A stretch of 64,000 nucleotides of DNA from Hofstenia miamia (taxonomy: Eukaryota; Xenacoelomorpha; Acoela), in contig SCFE01000056.1 in the NCBI GenBank assembly GCA_004352715.1, positions 1,098,906 to 1,162,905 of the forward strand, written 5' to 3'. The position numbers and the translations under genes were made by a program. A model generated the notes under the pieces. That model was given only the letters and a program-made list of their open reading frames with translations. It made no database searches and was not told where the DNA came from. Positions 10,536 to 21,194 of this stretch are shown piece after piece (position 1 is the first letter of the stretch; each line of letters begins with the position of its first letter).

Positions 10536-11411
10536 ATGCTGAACTCTAACTTAGTAAGACTTGGAAGCATAATCTTAGCCATGACCGGAGGAGTTTTTCT
10601 AAATTGCTTGGTCTTCCTTGTTGCAGTTGTTATGGAATTCTCAAGAAAACTAGAGTTTACGCCGGCAGTTCTAATGTGTTCCATCGCACTTGCAAAAATT
10701 ATTCAGGCAATTATTTTTGGAGTTCTTGGGAATTTTCTAAACATATACAACATCGTAAACTTTTTTTCAGTCTACGATCTAGACCAGTGCAAATTAAGAT
10801 CATTCGTAGGAAACACCGGACGTCTTTCGACTGCGTTTCTCATTTCGCTGTTCAGTTTTGAACGCCTTTGGTATATTTTGTCGCCGCATACAGTGAACAA
10901 GCATTTAAAGATATTGTTAATATTTTGCTGTGTACTCGCTAGTGCAATCATCGCTCGCTTGACGTATGATGCTCCCATGCTACATATTTACGCTGATGGA
11001 AAGATCGTCGATTTTTACTGTGGAAATGACTCAAGTAAATTGATGGGTTATTTTATAATAGCGATCTTTTTAGCAAATTCTGCTTTCCTAATTTTCGTGA
11101 ATTTGGCCATTTTTGTGCTTCATAGAAATGCGAAAGCAAGGCAAAGCATACTTTCTGGCTTCGATCAGCAAATTCAAGGTCAGGGCTTGTATTTGATCTT
11201 TGGAACTGCATTTATACAAGTAATCTGTGACTCGTACAGATCGTTACTGGAGTTGTGCTTTACTGTACAAGATGGAATAAATTACTACAAGATAAGTGAC
11301 TTTGTCTATTCGATGAACAACGTAGTCTACCTTCCACTTCTTTACCTGTTTGATCGGAAGTTTAAAGATACTTTGCATTACATCATTTTCATCAAACGCA
11401 AGTCGGACTAA
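10536..11411 (+). CDS. Divergent rhodopsin-like (class A) GPCR, intronless, 291 aa
   Basis: A single open frame gives seven hydrophobic segments, roughly residues 9-33, 43-66, 86-113, 124-142, 168-196, 216-241 and 253-275. Class A landmarks visible: N23 in FLNCLV (TM1), C85 before TM3 paired with C162 in extracellular loop 2, and ER (109-110) in place of DRY. LPLLY-LFDRKFKDTL (266-280) stands for NPxxY plus helix 8. Unusual features: the TM2 aspartate is replaced by lysine (IALAK, K54), there is no CWxP in TM6, and TM4 lacks its tryptophan. I chose the ATG at 10536. The frame stays open slightly upstream, and an AG acceptor-like site (10510) means a short 5' exon is possible. Ligand unknown; lineage-specific sensory or peptide receptors are typical for such sequences. 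Confidence 0.85.
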   Translation: MLNSNLVRLGSIILAMTGGVFLNCLVFLVAVVMEFSRKLEFTPAVLMCSIALAKIIQAIIFGVLGNFLNIYNIVNFFSVYDLDQCKLRSFVGNTGRLSTAFLISLFSFERLWYILSPHTVNKHLKILLIFCCVLASAIIARLTYDAPMLHIYADGKIVDFYCGNDSSKLMGYFIIAIFLANSAFLIFVNLAIFVLHRNAKARQSILSGFDQQIQGQGLYLIFGTAFIQVICDSYRSLLELCFTVQDGINYYKISDFVYSMNNVVYLPLLYLFDRKFKDTLHYIIFIKRKSD

Positions 11412-11479
11412 GTATATTGAAAACCATGTAACAATGTAATTTATATTTTCTTTAATCTGAATTTAATTCAATTTAAAGT

Positions 11480-11596
11480 TATATATATATATATATATAT
11501 ANNNNNNNNNNNNNNNNNNNNNNNNNNNNNNNNNNNNNNNNNNNNNNNNNNNNNNNNNNNNNNNNNNNNNNNNNNNNNNNNNNNNNNNNNNNNNNN
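11480..11596. other. (TA)n tract followed by 95-N assembly gap
   Basis: TA dinucleotides from about 11480 run into N at 11502-11596. The short gap probably reflects slippage at the microsatellite. A GATA repeat resumes at 11597. Confidence 0.9.
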
Positions 11597-13025
11597 GATA
11601 GATAGATAGATGTTTTATTTGACTGCAACAAGGCATGGCAGTAGTAACTTACAAATGTGAAAAATTCAGAACTGCATTATTCAGTTTTAATGCATTATAA
11701 AAAAAAAGTTTTTTTATGTAATCAGTTCTACAACGTGGCATTTTATGCTGGTGTAAGTAGAATGCTCTTGTTGGATATGAATATTTTTTTAAATAGAGTA
11801 TATCGTGTAAAGGATGAGTTGATTTATCTTTTGCTTTTTAAAATTCTTTTTGAACATTTTCATATAATTGCAATTATCTTTTTTTAGTTCTTTGCCGATT
11901 ATTTTCTCTGCACGCTTTGTAATAACATCTAATCTTTGAATTTTTGCACCACATATAACAAACGAAGCATACGTCATTTTGCTAACAATCTCTGTTTTTT
12001 AGAATAGTTCTAAATCATCTTTATTGAATCCTTTCCTCTTTAAGAATGCAAGAAGTACAAGTGAGTTTCTTCCTTTTTTCATTCTTTTTGTTATTTCTGA
12101 TTCTAAACTCAAACTTGTATCTATTTCTACACCTAATAACTTTGCCTTTGTAACTTGCTTAATCTCTGTTCCATTTAATATTAGGGGTGGTGGTGAAGGT
12201 ACTCCTCTTGTAGTATTAATTATAATTTCAACAGTTTTGTTTAAATTTATTGCATTTTTTTCTCTTCAATTTTCTTGACCAAGTTACATATTTCATCATA
12301 TGCATTATCTTCCTTTGTACAGTTTATTTTATATGTTATATCATCAGCAAACTTCACAAGAGATCCTTTATTTATTTTTAAGTCATTAATTCGTATAGGG
12401 AACAGTCGTGGACCATGTATTGTTCCTTCTGGCAGTCCTTTAGATTTCATTAGTGGTTCCATCTATATGTGTTATAAGTAATCTTTCTTCTAAGAATGAT
12501 TTATACCAGGGTATGTACATTTTTAACTCTTCATGCTCATCTAAGCAGCATAGCAAAATATTATGTTCCACATTATTGAATGCTTCTGTAAAATCAAGTA
12601 GAAAAATTCTTAAAACACAAGGGCTCTTTTCAAGTTCCATCCACCAGTAATTTTAAGTTATAGTTGAGGCATGTGATGCTGATACACGTCTTTTATAAGC
12701 ATATTGAATGATTTTTTTAAAATATGTTTCTGTCAATTGACAAATATATTTTTCTAGTCCTCGTGCAGAGATTTCTGAAATTACTATTGGTCTTAAATCA
12801 CTTGGTTTAGCTACGTTCAGAGTTTTCGGAATTGAAACGATAAAATCTCTTTTCCATAATAAAGGGAAACTTTTATTAAAAATACTTATCCAGATCATAT
12901 GAATAGGCTTGCTGAGAACTAGTGCATGTCTTCTCCAGAACCAAGATGGATATCGTCCTGTCGCCTTATTCTTATTAATGCTTCTTAGAAAATTATAAAC
13001 CTGGTATTCTTGCAGTAATGCTATT
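11597..13025 (-). mobile_element. Non-LTR retrotransposon (CR1/Jockey-like), 5'-truncated, decayed RT
   Basis: Read on the minus strand from 13025 downwards, the reverse transcriptase blocks appear in order: INKNKATGYPSWFWRRHALV, VSIPKTLNVAKPSDLRPIVI, LLDFTEAFNNVEHNIL (palm D), GLPEGTIHGPRLF, VKFADDIT (catalytic DD), and the C-terminal CGAKIQRLDVITKRAEKIIG. Frameshifts and stops break the frame at several points. No endonuclease is left. The copy ends in (ATCT)n, seen as GATAGATA at 11597-11611, next to the gap. This tail is shared with the LINE at 37.5-41.8 kb. Confidence 0.85.
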
Positions 13026-13072
13026 TGTCCATTATGGGCGGAATCATTTTCCCAATTTAATGTTTATATATA

Positions 13073-14607
13073 CAGTACTGAAAATATGTATTCGACCACT
13101 TTGCTATTTTGAATAAATAATGAACATTCATTGGATAGTGTGTGCCTAAGATTATAAATAAGTGTTACTTTGGTTGAGAAAGGAAAATCTGTATGTCCAA
13201 TACCATAAAATATGTAGAAAAACAATTCGATATTAATTAATCCACCTGAAAAAATTTAAATAAACTACCAAATCCGAAAACCCAAAATTCAAAATAAGAT
13301 ACATAAATGAATAATTGATGCAATATAAACACTTAGTAACAAAATTTTGTAGGGTGTCCCCTGGAGCGAATAACAGCTTCTAGGCGATCAGGGATTGAAA
13401 CAAAAAATCTTTCAATAATGCTGTTGGGAATTACATAAAATTCTTTCTTTATTGCGCTCCACAGCTCGTCTTCAGTGTGAAGAGTATGCTGTCCAACTGA
13501 TATTTGACCTCTTTCCACATATTTTCGATAATGTTAAGGTCTGGAGATTGGCCAGGCCAGGCAAGTCAGCAAGGATAACAACCTCATTATTGTGGAAGAA
13601 GTTTTTCATTTCTTTTGAGGCATGACATGGAGCACTATCCTGATGATATATTGAATCACTTGTAAGGAGTGGCAAGATTTCCCTTTTTTTAGAATCCGAG
13701 CATATTAAGAGTTTCGGAGAATACCAGTGATATGAACAATCTTTCGAAAGCCACACTTCCATATTGCATCTCATGCAATTACAGACTTCCCATCGTACTT
13801 CATGGACCTTCAAGTAAATTGAGGCAAGAATCTGAACTTTCGCTCAGTTGTCTCTTTATCAACATTCTTTTCGATGATTATAGCCCAAATCTTGACTCAT
13901 CTGAAACCATTACATTAGACCAATGTTCAGATGAATTGTCTTGCATTAAATTACCCCACCTCAGCCAGCGTAATCCTTGCTTTGAGGTTAGGAATGATTT
14001 TTGGGTTCCACAAAAGTTCTAATTGAGTACTTTTTCAGAATGTTTCGCACAGTTCTTGCAGTCACGAGATGACCATTCAGCCCATTCCTTGCGAAGTTCC
14101 TCTGATGTCTTCCTGGGGTTTCGCTTTGAAATGCACAGAAGAGCTGATTGGGAGGTTTTGGAGGTCTTCTTTGGTCTTCTGGACTTTGGCTTGGGGGCAA
14201 TTATGTTTTCAGAAGTGAGACGTCTGATGATATCTCCGACAGTACTTAGAGGTCGTTCTACAAGTCGGGCTATATTACGTTGGCTCATCCCTTCCAAATG
14301 TTTGGAGATAATCAACTCGCGTATGACAAGATGTACGTAATCAGGCATCATACATGGCGAAGAAAGACTGTCATTAGACATCTTCAATATAAATAGACTG
14401 AAAAAGCTCAACCAATGAAATTTTTTTACAGATTCTTTGATTTGCTCTGAAGTGGCTGAATACATTTTTCCAAAAAAATATTAGCTAGCTAAATAAAAAT
14501 GTTGTAGCATTTCTCCTTGAGATTTAAAGTAAACATTGACAATTATGTCTCAATATTAATAAATTCCTCTTTCTGCAACACCAAATCTAATATTCTTTTT
14601 TGAAGTA

Positions 14608-14610
<3 letters not shown>
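13073..14610 (-). mobile_element. Tc1-like DNA transposon, full length but with decayed transposase
   Basis: The 1,538-bp length is typical of Tc1. Ends read CAGTACT...AGTACTG, with weak homology inwards and TA on each side. The minus-strand transposase starts near 14465. An N-terminal paired-like HTH region (GMSQRNIARLVERPLSTVGD, IIRRLTSENIIAPKPKSRRP) is followed by TSEELRKEWAEW. Further on comes VMVSDESRFGL (first catalytic D) and, after frame changes, WPGQSPDLNIIENMWKEVKY, which contains the final D/E of the DD34E triad. Several stops and frameshifts make it inactive. It abuts the 5' end of the neighbouring LINE. Confidence 0.9.

Positions 14611-14641
<31 letters not shown>
14611..14641. 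repeat. (TA)n microsatellite
   Basis: About 15 TA units directly after the Tc1 right end. The transposon target TA is embedded in it. Confidence 0.9.
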
Positions 14642-14643
<2 letters not shown>

Positions 14644-14739
14644 CAAATCATCGTTGGCCGAATTCTTCTTTCCGGTACAGTAATTATCTCATCTCATCGG
14701 AAAACTATAAAGTTTCAGGCGTATAACCTTGAATTCATA

Positions 14740-15145
14740 TGGATATATATANCTTCTTCATATTCATTTTTAGCATAGACGCTATGAAAAGGATAGACCG
14801 GTTCCGTTTATATAAAACATCATCAGTACAAATATGCGGGAAAAAACTAAATATATTTACAATAGACTACACTTTATATATTTTAATATTGCATGCTCTT
14901 AAAATAAGTTCAATGATATCATGCTTAGTTGTTTATTCAATAATTGATCTTTGTTTGATTGTTTAATTATTAATGCTTCTCCTATTTTATGAAGTTCTGA
15001 TCTTAGTCAGATGTAAAAATTTTCTTTTCTTAGTTGATGTTTGTGCATAAAAATTTCAGATTTTAGGTGTCTATTCATATGTTCCTTAATTCTTGCACCC
15101 AGATGTCGCTTTGTTTCCTCGACGTATGGTTTTTCACAATCATCA
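14740..15145 (-). mobile_element. Penelope-like retroelement 3' part with GIY-YIG remnant
   Basis: Downward from 15135 the minus strand reads DDCEKPYVEETKRHLGARIK, then EHMNRHLKSEIFMHKHQ. This is the C..C.K.YVGETKR.L..RI.EH core of the GIY-YIG endonuclease carried by Penelope-like elements (one G replaced by E). It is followed by ELHKIGEALIIKQSKINY, matching the family's EAL-x-I...LN end. The reverse transcriptase is missing. A hammerhead-like motif lies just downstream, as in other Penelope long terminal repeats. (TA)n tracts border the element on both sides. One N occurs at 14752. Confidence 0.65.
14796..14826 (-). ncRNA. Hammerhead-ribozyme-like core
   Basis: The minus strand reads CTGATGA, then a 5-bp stem TGTTT/AAACG around a TATAT loop, then GAACCGGTC. 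Canonical hammerheads have CUGAUGA, stem II, GAAA and a cleavage triplet such as GUC. All are present in order, except that GAAA has become GAAC (or GGAA, depending on the pairing register). Penelope-like elements are known to carry hammerheads with very short stem III. Stem I pairing is weak here, so activity is doubtful. Confidence 0.45.
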
Positions 15146-16590
15146 CGTTTATATATATATATATATAAAACTACATATTAAGAACAGTGAACTAACCTTA
15201 AACAGCCTGGCGGCCATCTAATCAAACAAACCGTTTTTCCACATTTACAACAATTTTCTCCAACCATATTAACAAATTTGAAAATCTTGTGGCTTTGGAG
15301 ATGTTTTGGGAAACATACTTTATTACAACGTTGAAAATTTTTCTGTGGCTGAGGTTGTTGAAAAGATTAACGCGTTTTCTTTGAAAATTTCGAATTTTTG
15401 AAAACGATTTAAATTCTGTCCATGCTTAATGTTCATGCACTTATAAGGTTTTGAGTCCATGGAAGCAAAAATGAACATTCACTGTGCAAAGATATTCCAA
15501 ACCCATTGATGTGTCCGTGCGCAAAGTCAGAGGTCGCGGGAGGCTTTCAGTTGAGCATATCTTTAATAGTTGTTAAGCTATTATCGTTTACAATTTTTTT
15601 TATTGGATCATGAAAATGTTCTTTATCAACTATCTCCCATGTGAAAAAAAATTTTTAATATTTCATCAATATAAATATTGCTCGAATATTATAATATTCA
15701 AGTGAAGATAATGTTCTATAAACTTTGACAATCAAATGATCTGTCGTGATTCTATTAAAGATCTTGATAGCTACAAATTAATCCAAGAAGATCACATCAA
15801 TTTTTAGCTCAAATCCCGTTATTCGGTTTTCATTAATCTTTGGTGTAAAATTTGTTTTCAAGATTCCAAAGACATTAAAGTTTGTTTATTTTGGACATAT
15901 ATCCTGCAATATTTACTCAACTCAATCACGCTTTCTTAAATGATATAATTCTGCAGCTTAGCATAAGATGCAAGCTTCAAATTACCAGATGTTGATTAAC
16001 CTTTTGTGTTGCGTACACAAATCTAAGGCTTTTTTTTATATATCCGATAAGTAAAAATTTATTTACAAAATTTATTGCACCTGTGGTGAGGATTGTATTG
16101 GTTAAAGTAGTAGAAAAAGTTGCACAAAAAATCAACAATTTCAAAGCTTCTAAAATTATGACATCAAAATTTTGTAATCCTACATTTTTAAGTATAAAAA
16201 ATGCATCGAAAGTATTTCAAATTTAAAAACCAAGAATGACTACATCTATAAACAAGGTATTACAACGATACAACTTTTGTTGCTAAGCCAATTAGGATAA
16301 TTTTGAAATAATTTAAATTCTCCAATGTGGTATTTTATCTTAATTAGTTCTGCAACAAAAATTGTATCGTTTGCGCCCTTCCTAATGTCATATTGTGATC
16401 TTTGTGAAATCATGTATATCATAAAGGGAAGTTTTGTAAAATATTGAGGCTCAAGGTGATCGTAATATGTCTTTAGTCTAATATTTTTGTTAAATTTGCT
16501 AAGGTTCCTTAATAATAATATACACTAATTCATTCGTTGAAATGTTTAAAGTCTTTTTAATATGATCAACTCCTTTAAATGTAAAAATTT
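15146..16590. other. Non-coding, AT-rich
   Basis: A (TA)n tract lies at 15150-15168. I see no gene and no further element. Confidence 0.4.
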
Positions 16591-16594
16591 TTAA

Positions 16595-16660
16595 TATAAT
16601 AATAATAAAAATAATAATAATTATTATTACAATTATAATTATAATAATAATAATAATAAG
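16595..16660. repeat. (TAA)n / (TTA)n imperfect microsatellite
   Basis: Irregular AAT/ATT triplets. Translated, it gives long isoleucine runs that are not protein. Confidence 0.9.
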
Positions 16661-16679
16661 AATGATAACTTTTATAGAG

Positions 16680-17425
16680 CCGCTGAATACTTTGGACTTT
16701 TCATAGGTTTGATCTTGAGAAACCTCTAGCGACACCCGGCACGCAGAGTGCTGTTCTGTGTTGAGTGTGATCAGCAGAGTGAAGCCGAAGGCCGAACTTC
16801 AGTTGAGAGGGTTGCGCCTCTCCCGCTTTGGCCAACCAAGGCTATTCACGGTGGTAACTTCAGAGAGCACCTGCTGGCTGCTAATAGATCCGTGAAAATA
16901 ATTTCGGAGCAGTATTTGCTAAAATGCAAAGCATTCTAGCTAATATAGAAGCCTCGCTCAACTTCTTAATAGATGGCAATATGTTAGATCATAACTACCT
17001 GTGACACAGCAAAGCTGCCTCACAGGAAGACACAGCGAACGCTGGCCTTGGCCTATCTCATAGGCCAGTAGCAGCCTTGTTAACAGTGTTGCCACTGCAT
17101 CGCCATCTGTCCCCGCAACACTAGAACAGACCGGCTTCTCGACCGTTACCGCCCCATATATACAAAGTATATACATGGTGGCACCTTCTGTACCCTGGTC
17201 TTAACGTCTGATGTGGGTACGGGCCTCCGCACAAAGACGCCCCCAATTAGTGTTGGCACTAACCAGAAACCACCGCGAGGAGGTACTCTTTGGGTTTTAG
17301 GCAAAGCCCTTATGATTTCCGTCTCTGAATACCATTTTTTACACTATTACGGTGGCGCTGAATACATGAACTATAAGATTTTCGGAAAAATAGTAGGCCC
17401 CGCTGAATACAAAACCATTATTTAG
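16680..17425. other. GC-richer block with CGCTGAATAC motifs; possible LTR-like or other repeat
   Basis: This block is clearly richer in G+C than its flanks and full of small hairpins (GAGAGG...CCTCTC near 16805, GGCCTAT...ATAGGCC near 17050). The word GCTGAATAC occurs near its left end (16681) and again at 17356 and 17401, with CTCTGAATACC at 17325. A subsegment from TGTTAG (16983) to TATATACA (17175) is followed by TGGTGGCACC, formally like a 190-bp LTR plus primer-binding site. No purine tract or retroviral-type ORF supports that. Both strands have short open frames without recognisable domains. Confidence 0.35.
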
Positions 17426-17840
17426 AAGCATTTTTAAGAAATTCTTGAGAAAAACAGTAAATTTAACAAATAATAACATTGATAACATGCAATAAAAATA
17501 TGACCAAAAAGTTATCGCAAATAGTGCATTATTGAGCTTACTTTAGAACAATTCTGTTAAAAAATTCGCAATCAGCTTCATATTCATTTTGAAGACGATT
17601 TTGCCATATATATTTTTTGGAAAAGTTTTATTGATATTCTTAAGCAGTAAAAATGCCAAATTTTTCGGATTCATTAAAAGTAAATTTGAACTACAAAGTT
17701 TAATCAAAGTTGAACAAAATTTTCGCATTTCTCACATTAAGTAGATTTAGCAATATTTTTGTTTTAAAACTTGTTACATGACTAGTTAACAAGCTGATAT
17801 GATGCCCATCAATATAATTATCACAATATAAATTTGTATT

Positions 17841-17951
17841 TTGTATAGATGTCTAAAAAGTTGTATTCAGCGCCACTATAATAGTTATGATTTTGTATAG
17901 ATGTCTAAAAAGTTGTATTCAGCGCCACTATAATAGTTATGATTTTGTATA
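17841..17951. repeat. Tandem duplication, 52-bp unit x 2.1
   Basis: Units 17841-17892 and 17893-17944 are identical, and the first seven bases repeat again at 17945-17951. Each unit contains GTATTCAGCGCC, the reverse complement of the GGCGCTGAATAC word seen in the block 0.5-1.2 kb to the left. Confidence 0.95.
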
Positions 17952-20900
17952 TTTGAAGCCGTTTTTCTCATGTTTGAACAGCGCTACCATTTTGCAATTA
18001 CGTCACTTTTGGCGTTCTAATAATATTAACATTTAATAAAAATTGAAAGGAAAAATTGAATCAACCCGGTCTCTTGTTGCTCCATATTGATATCTAATTA
18101 AAAATTACCCAAATTTAATAAAATCAAGATCATTTAATACATCAAATTGCGAAAATCAAAATATTGCCAAATCATCCTCTATATTAAAATATATTTTCAA
18201 AAATGAAATAAACCATCTAATCAAATTCTTATATTTAAGCAGCACTCAAATTACTCATATACAGTACAACAATTTTCCACGGGGTGTTAAGAAGTTTATT
18301 AATTACTACACGCTTTAGACAATTTTTTTTTACACGGAAAATATACAGTTTAGTAAATTACGTTACATATCGTTGTAAAAAACCAAATAGAGAATTATTG
18401 AAGTTTACAAAAATATATAAATCTAACCATCAACAAAAGTTTTATAAATAATCAATTACTATATCTTATAAATAGCAATAGCTACCTGTTTCAGAGATCT
18501 ATCTGCGCATATATCCGTAAGTGAAATAAATTGATGTCGATAATAGATTTGAAGGATCTACGAAGAAACATTTGAATTAACTGAAGTGGTGAAAGCAAAC
18601 GAGTATGCCAATAAATGAAAGTGCCTTAAGTTCCTGCATAGAGGAGTTCGAAGTGAAGATAAAATTTATAGTATATGATAATGACAGAGTTTCGAAAAAA
18701 ACAAGTGTAAATGTTTGTCTGCTTGCTTTCAAATTATTGTCAGAAAGCGTTATGTTTATTACTTGATATTCATTAATATTTTTGCAGTATTGCTAATTAT
18801 GTGATTTTTACTAAGAAACCTAAGTTTTCCAAGATTGGCCTTTTACTGTGAATGTCAGTAATCCAGTTTTTATCTAAATTTTGGCTCTTTCTACCTAAGG
18901 AGGCTGATCTCATCCTACTTTTACAAAGTATTTGAAGCTTTTATTTGGTTTTATATAGTTACTATTTTTTGTTAGTATGGATTTTGCTATTGTTTGTAAT
19001 CTTAAATTTCTTGTTTGAAGTTTGAATAACGGCACCTTTAACTATTATTGAACAAGTGGTCAACTAAAACATCCTTTACAACTTTTTGAACTGAAAATTT
19101 TTACGAAACTGCGTGAGATGAAGATGTTTCAGATCATAAAATATAACCTTCTTTTGTACTACAATAACGAAATATTGAATAATTAAGATAAATTTTTTTT
19201 TATTTTTTGTATAAATTAATTGGTTCTCTAAATTTTTACGTAAACGCAAGATACTTTCACAATACACATTAAATGCTTTGCTGCCGCTAATGAATTTTCG
19301 TTGCGTACTGGGGCGTAGATATTAACACTAGTGATGTACTGTAAGTATGTTGTCCATGAGTCTCCCCTAAAATTATTTTATATTCCTTATGAATAGCTTA
19401 AATAAATTTTTATTATGTGAAACTCGGAAAAGAATTCTTCAAAACTCGAGCCTTAAAAATTAAATTATTTTAAATTTGACCTTCTTTATTAATTGAGATT
19501 ATGGTAAAATAAATATTTTTTTACCCTAGAAAACTCGGAATTAGAAAAAACTCGATGACATTCTGAATTTTCTTTAAAAAAATATTCGAACTCAAACTAG
19601 AAACGTAAAAACTCGAACTCGGACCGAGTAACTCGAACTCGACTCGAAAACCCTGATCTAGTTATTATGTAATAGAAAACAACGAGTTAACCTTAATGAA
19701 TCTTTTTCATATTCGATTGAAATCAAGAGGTGTTCGACGGGAACAAATTTGAGACCCTAAATTTTTAATATTGCCAATGAATATTTTCATTAAAAGAATA
19801 GCTATTTCAATAAAAGCACTCAGTATTTGCCTACTAAGGTTAAAATTCAGTTGATCTGTGTTAAAATTTTAATTAATTTTTATTATGGCAATGTACTCTA
19901 TGCGGATATAATTGAAAAATTCCTGAAAAATTAAAATAGTGAAAAACAACAATTTTAAATTTTTAGTCTATATATGAATTTAAAACTGCAACGCATCATT
20001 TATTTAATATACTGCTGTCATTATCAAAAGGTTTCCCACAAAAAATGGACTTTTTCAGCATAGGTGGAATTAATTAATGTTTGTTCATTTTTTAAGCTTG
20101 GTTCACTTAATTCGATATCGATTGATTCCACGATGCTTAGTTAAACCTATCGATTTGCCTTGTTTAAAGATGTAGATGTAAATTTCATTTCATTTGTCTT
20201 TAGGCGAACTGAAATAATTTACTAATCTTTGTGTTCCTTAATTTTTGTTATTATATCTCTTGACGTCCTTCTAATGTATTGTGCCTCACAGTTGCAAGTA
20301 ATTGCATATAATACTTTGGAAAGGTTTTCGATATTGATTTCTATCTCTAGTTCAATTCAATGTTAAAGATGTAATTTTATAAATGATCACTTTTTTATTT
20401 GTAAAGAAAAAACTAGAAGACTATTAAAAAATATTTATATCATGGTGTTGGGTGAAGCGGGCCGTGTATTTGACAAGAGTTTTACTAAAATGAGCACCCA
20501 TTGGGAAGAATATTTTCGGGATAATACAAACCAAAACAAAAATTTAAAACAATTTTCTCAATCAAGCATTTATCTAAATAATGATCATGGTAAAATGTGA
20601 TAAGGTTCAAAGTGTTTAGAAACTGTACATGATTTGTCGTGAACAGAAGCGTGTGTTAATCCTTGCATAAAAACATTGCATAGGATATTGACTTTATAAT
20701 ATGCTTTATAAGGCCAAAAATATATTACTTACAATAATGTTTTTACTATACATTGGCATCAGGTTTGTTTTTTAGATTTCTATTTGTAATAATATTATAA
20801 ATGACACTTAAAAAATAATTCTGTATTTTCTAAGTATTACTTGATTCAAAATATGGCGTAGTGCTATATAAATTGTCAGAGAGCAAATGTGGGGCAATAG

Positions 20901-21190
20901 AACATCGTAAACAGTTTTTGGAGCAAAAGGTTACAGGTGGGAAATTGTGGCCGGTATAGAAAAGATAGGATAAGAAGTATACACGTGAATATCTGGCAAG
21001 ACACGGGGAGGGTCTCTCACAAATATATACTCCACTTCCATTTCTGGTAAACATTTTGTTAAAGCTTACTACTGCGTTTGAACATAAAATATCATTTATA
21101 TTTAATGAAAAATACAAGTTCTTCAAATTCATTCAAGCTCTCCTCATCCTTAACGTTGATATACAATTAATATACAATGCGCTCGCCAAA
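17952..21190. other. Long AT-rich non-coding stretch
   Basis: I see no gene. At 19425-19655 the words AACTCGAACTCG / ACTCGGA recur irregularly (a decayed minisatellite, densest at 19600-19650). Elsewhere only short AT-driven open frames occur. Confidence 0.4.
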
Positions 21191-21194
21191 AAAA

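Noticed and set aside
13732-14340. 96- and 105-codon plus-strand frames
   Set aside because: Antisense shadows of the Tc1-like transposase read on the minus strand.
16499-16735. 78-codon frame with a long isoleucine run
   Set aside because: Translation of a TAA/TTA microsatellite.
17841-17951. CRISPR-like array
   Set aside because: Units are directly adjacent with no spacers and only two copies; a eukaryotic tandem duplication.
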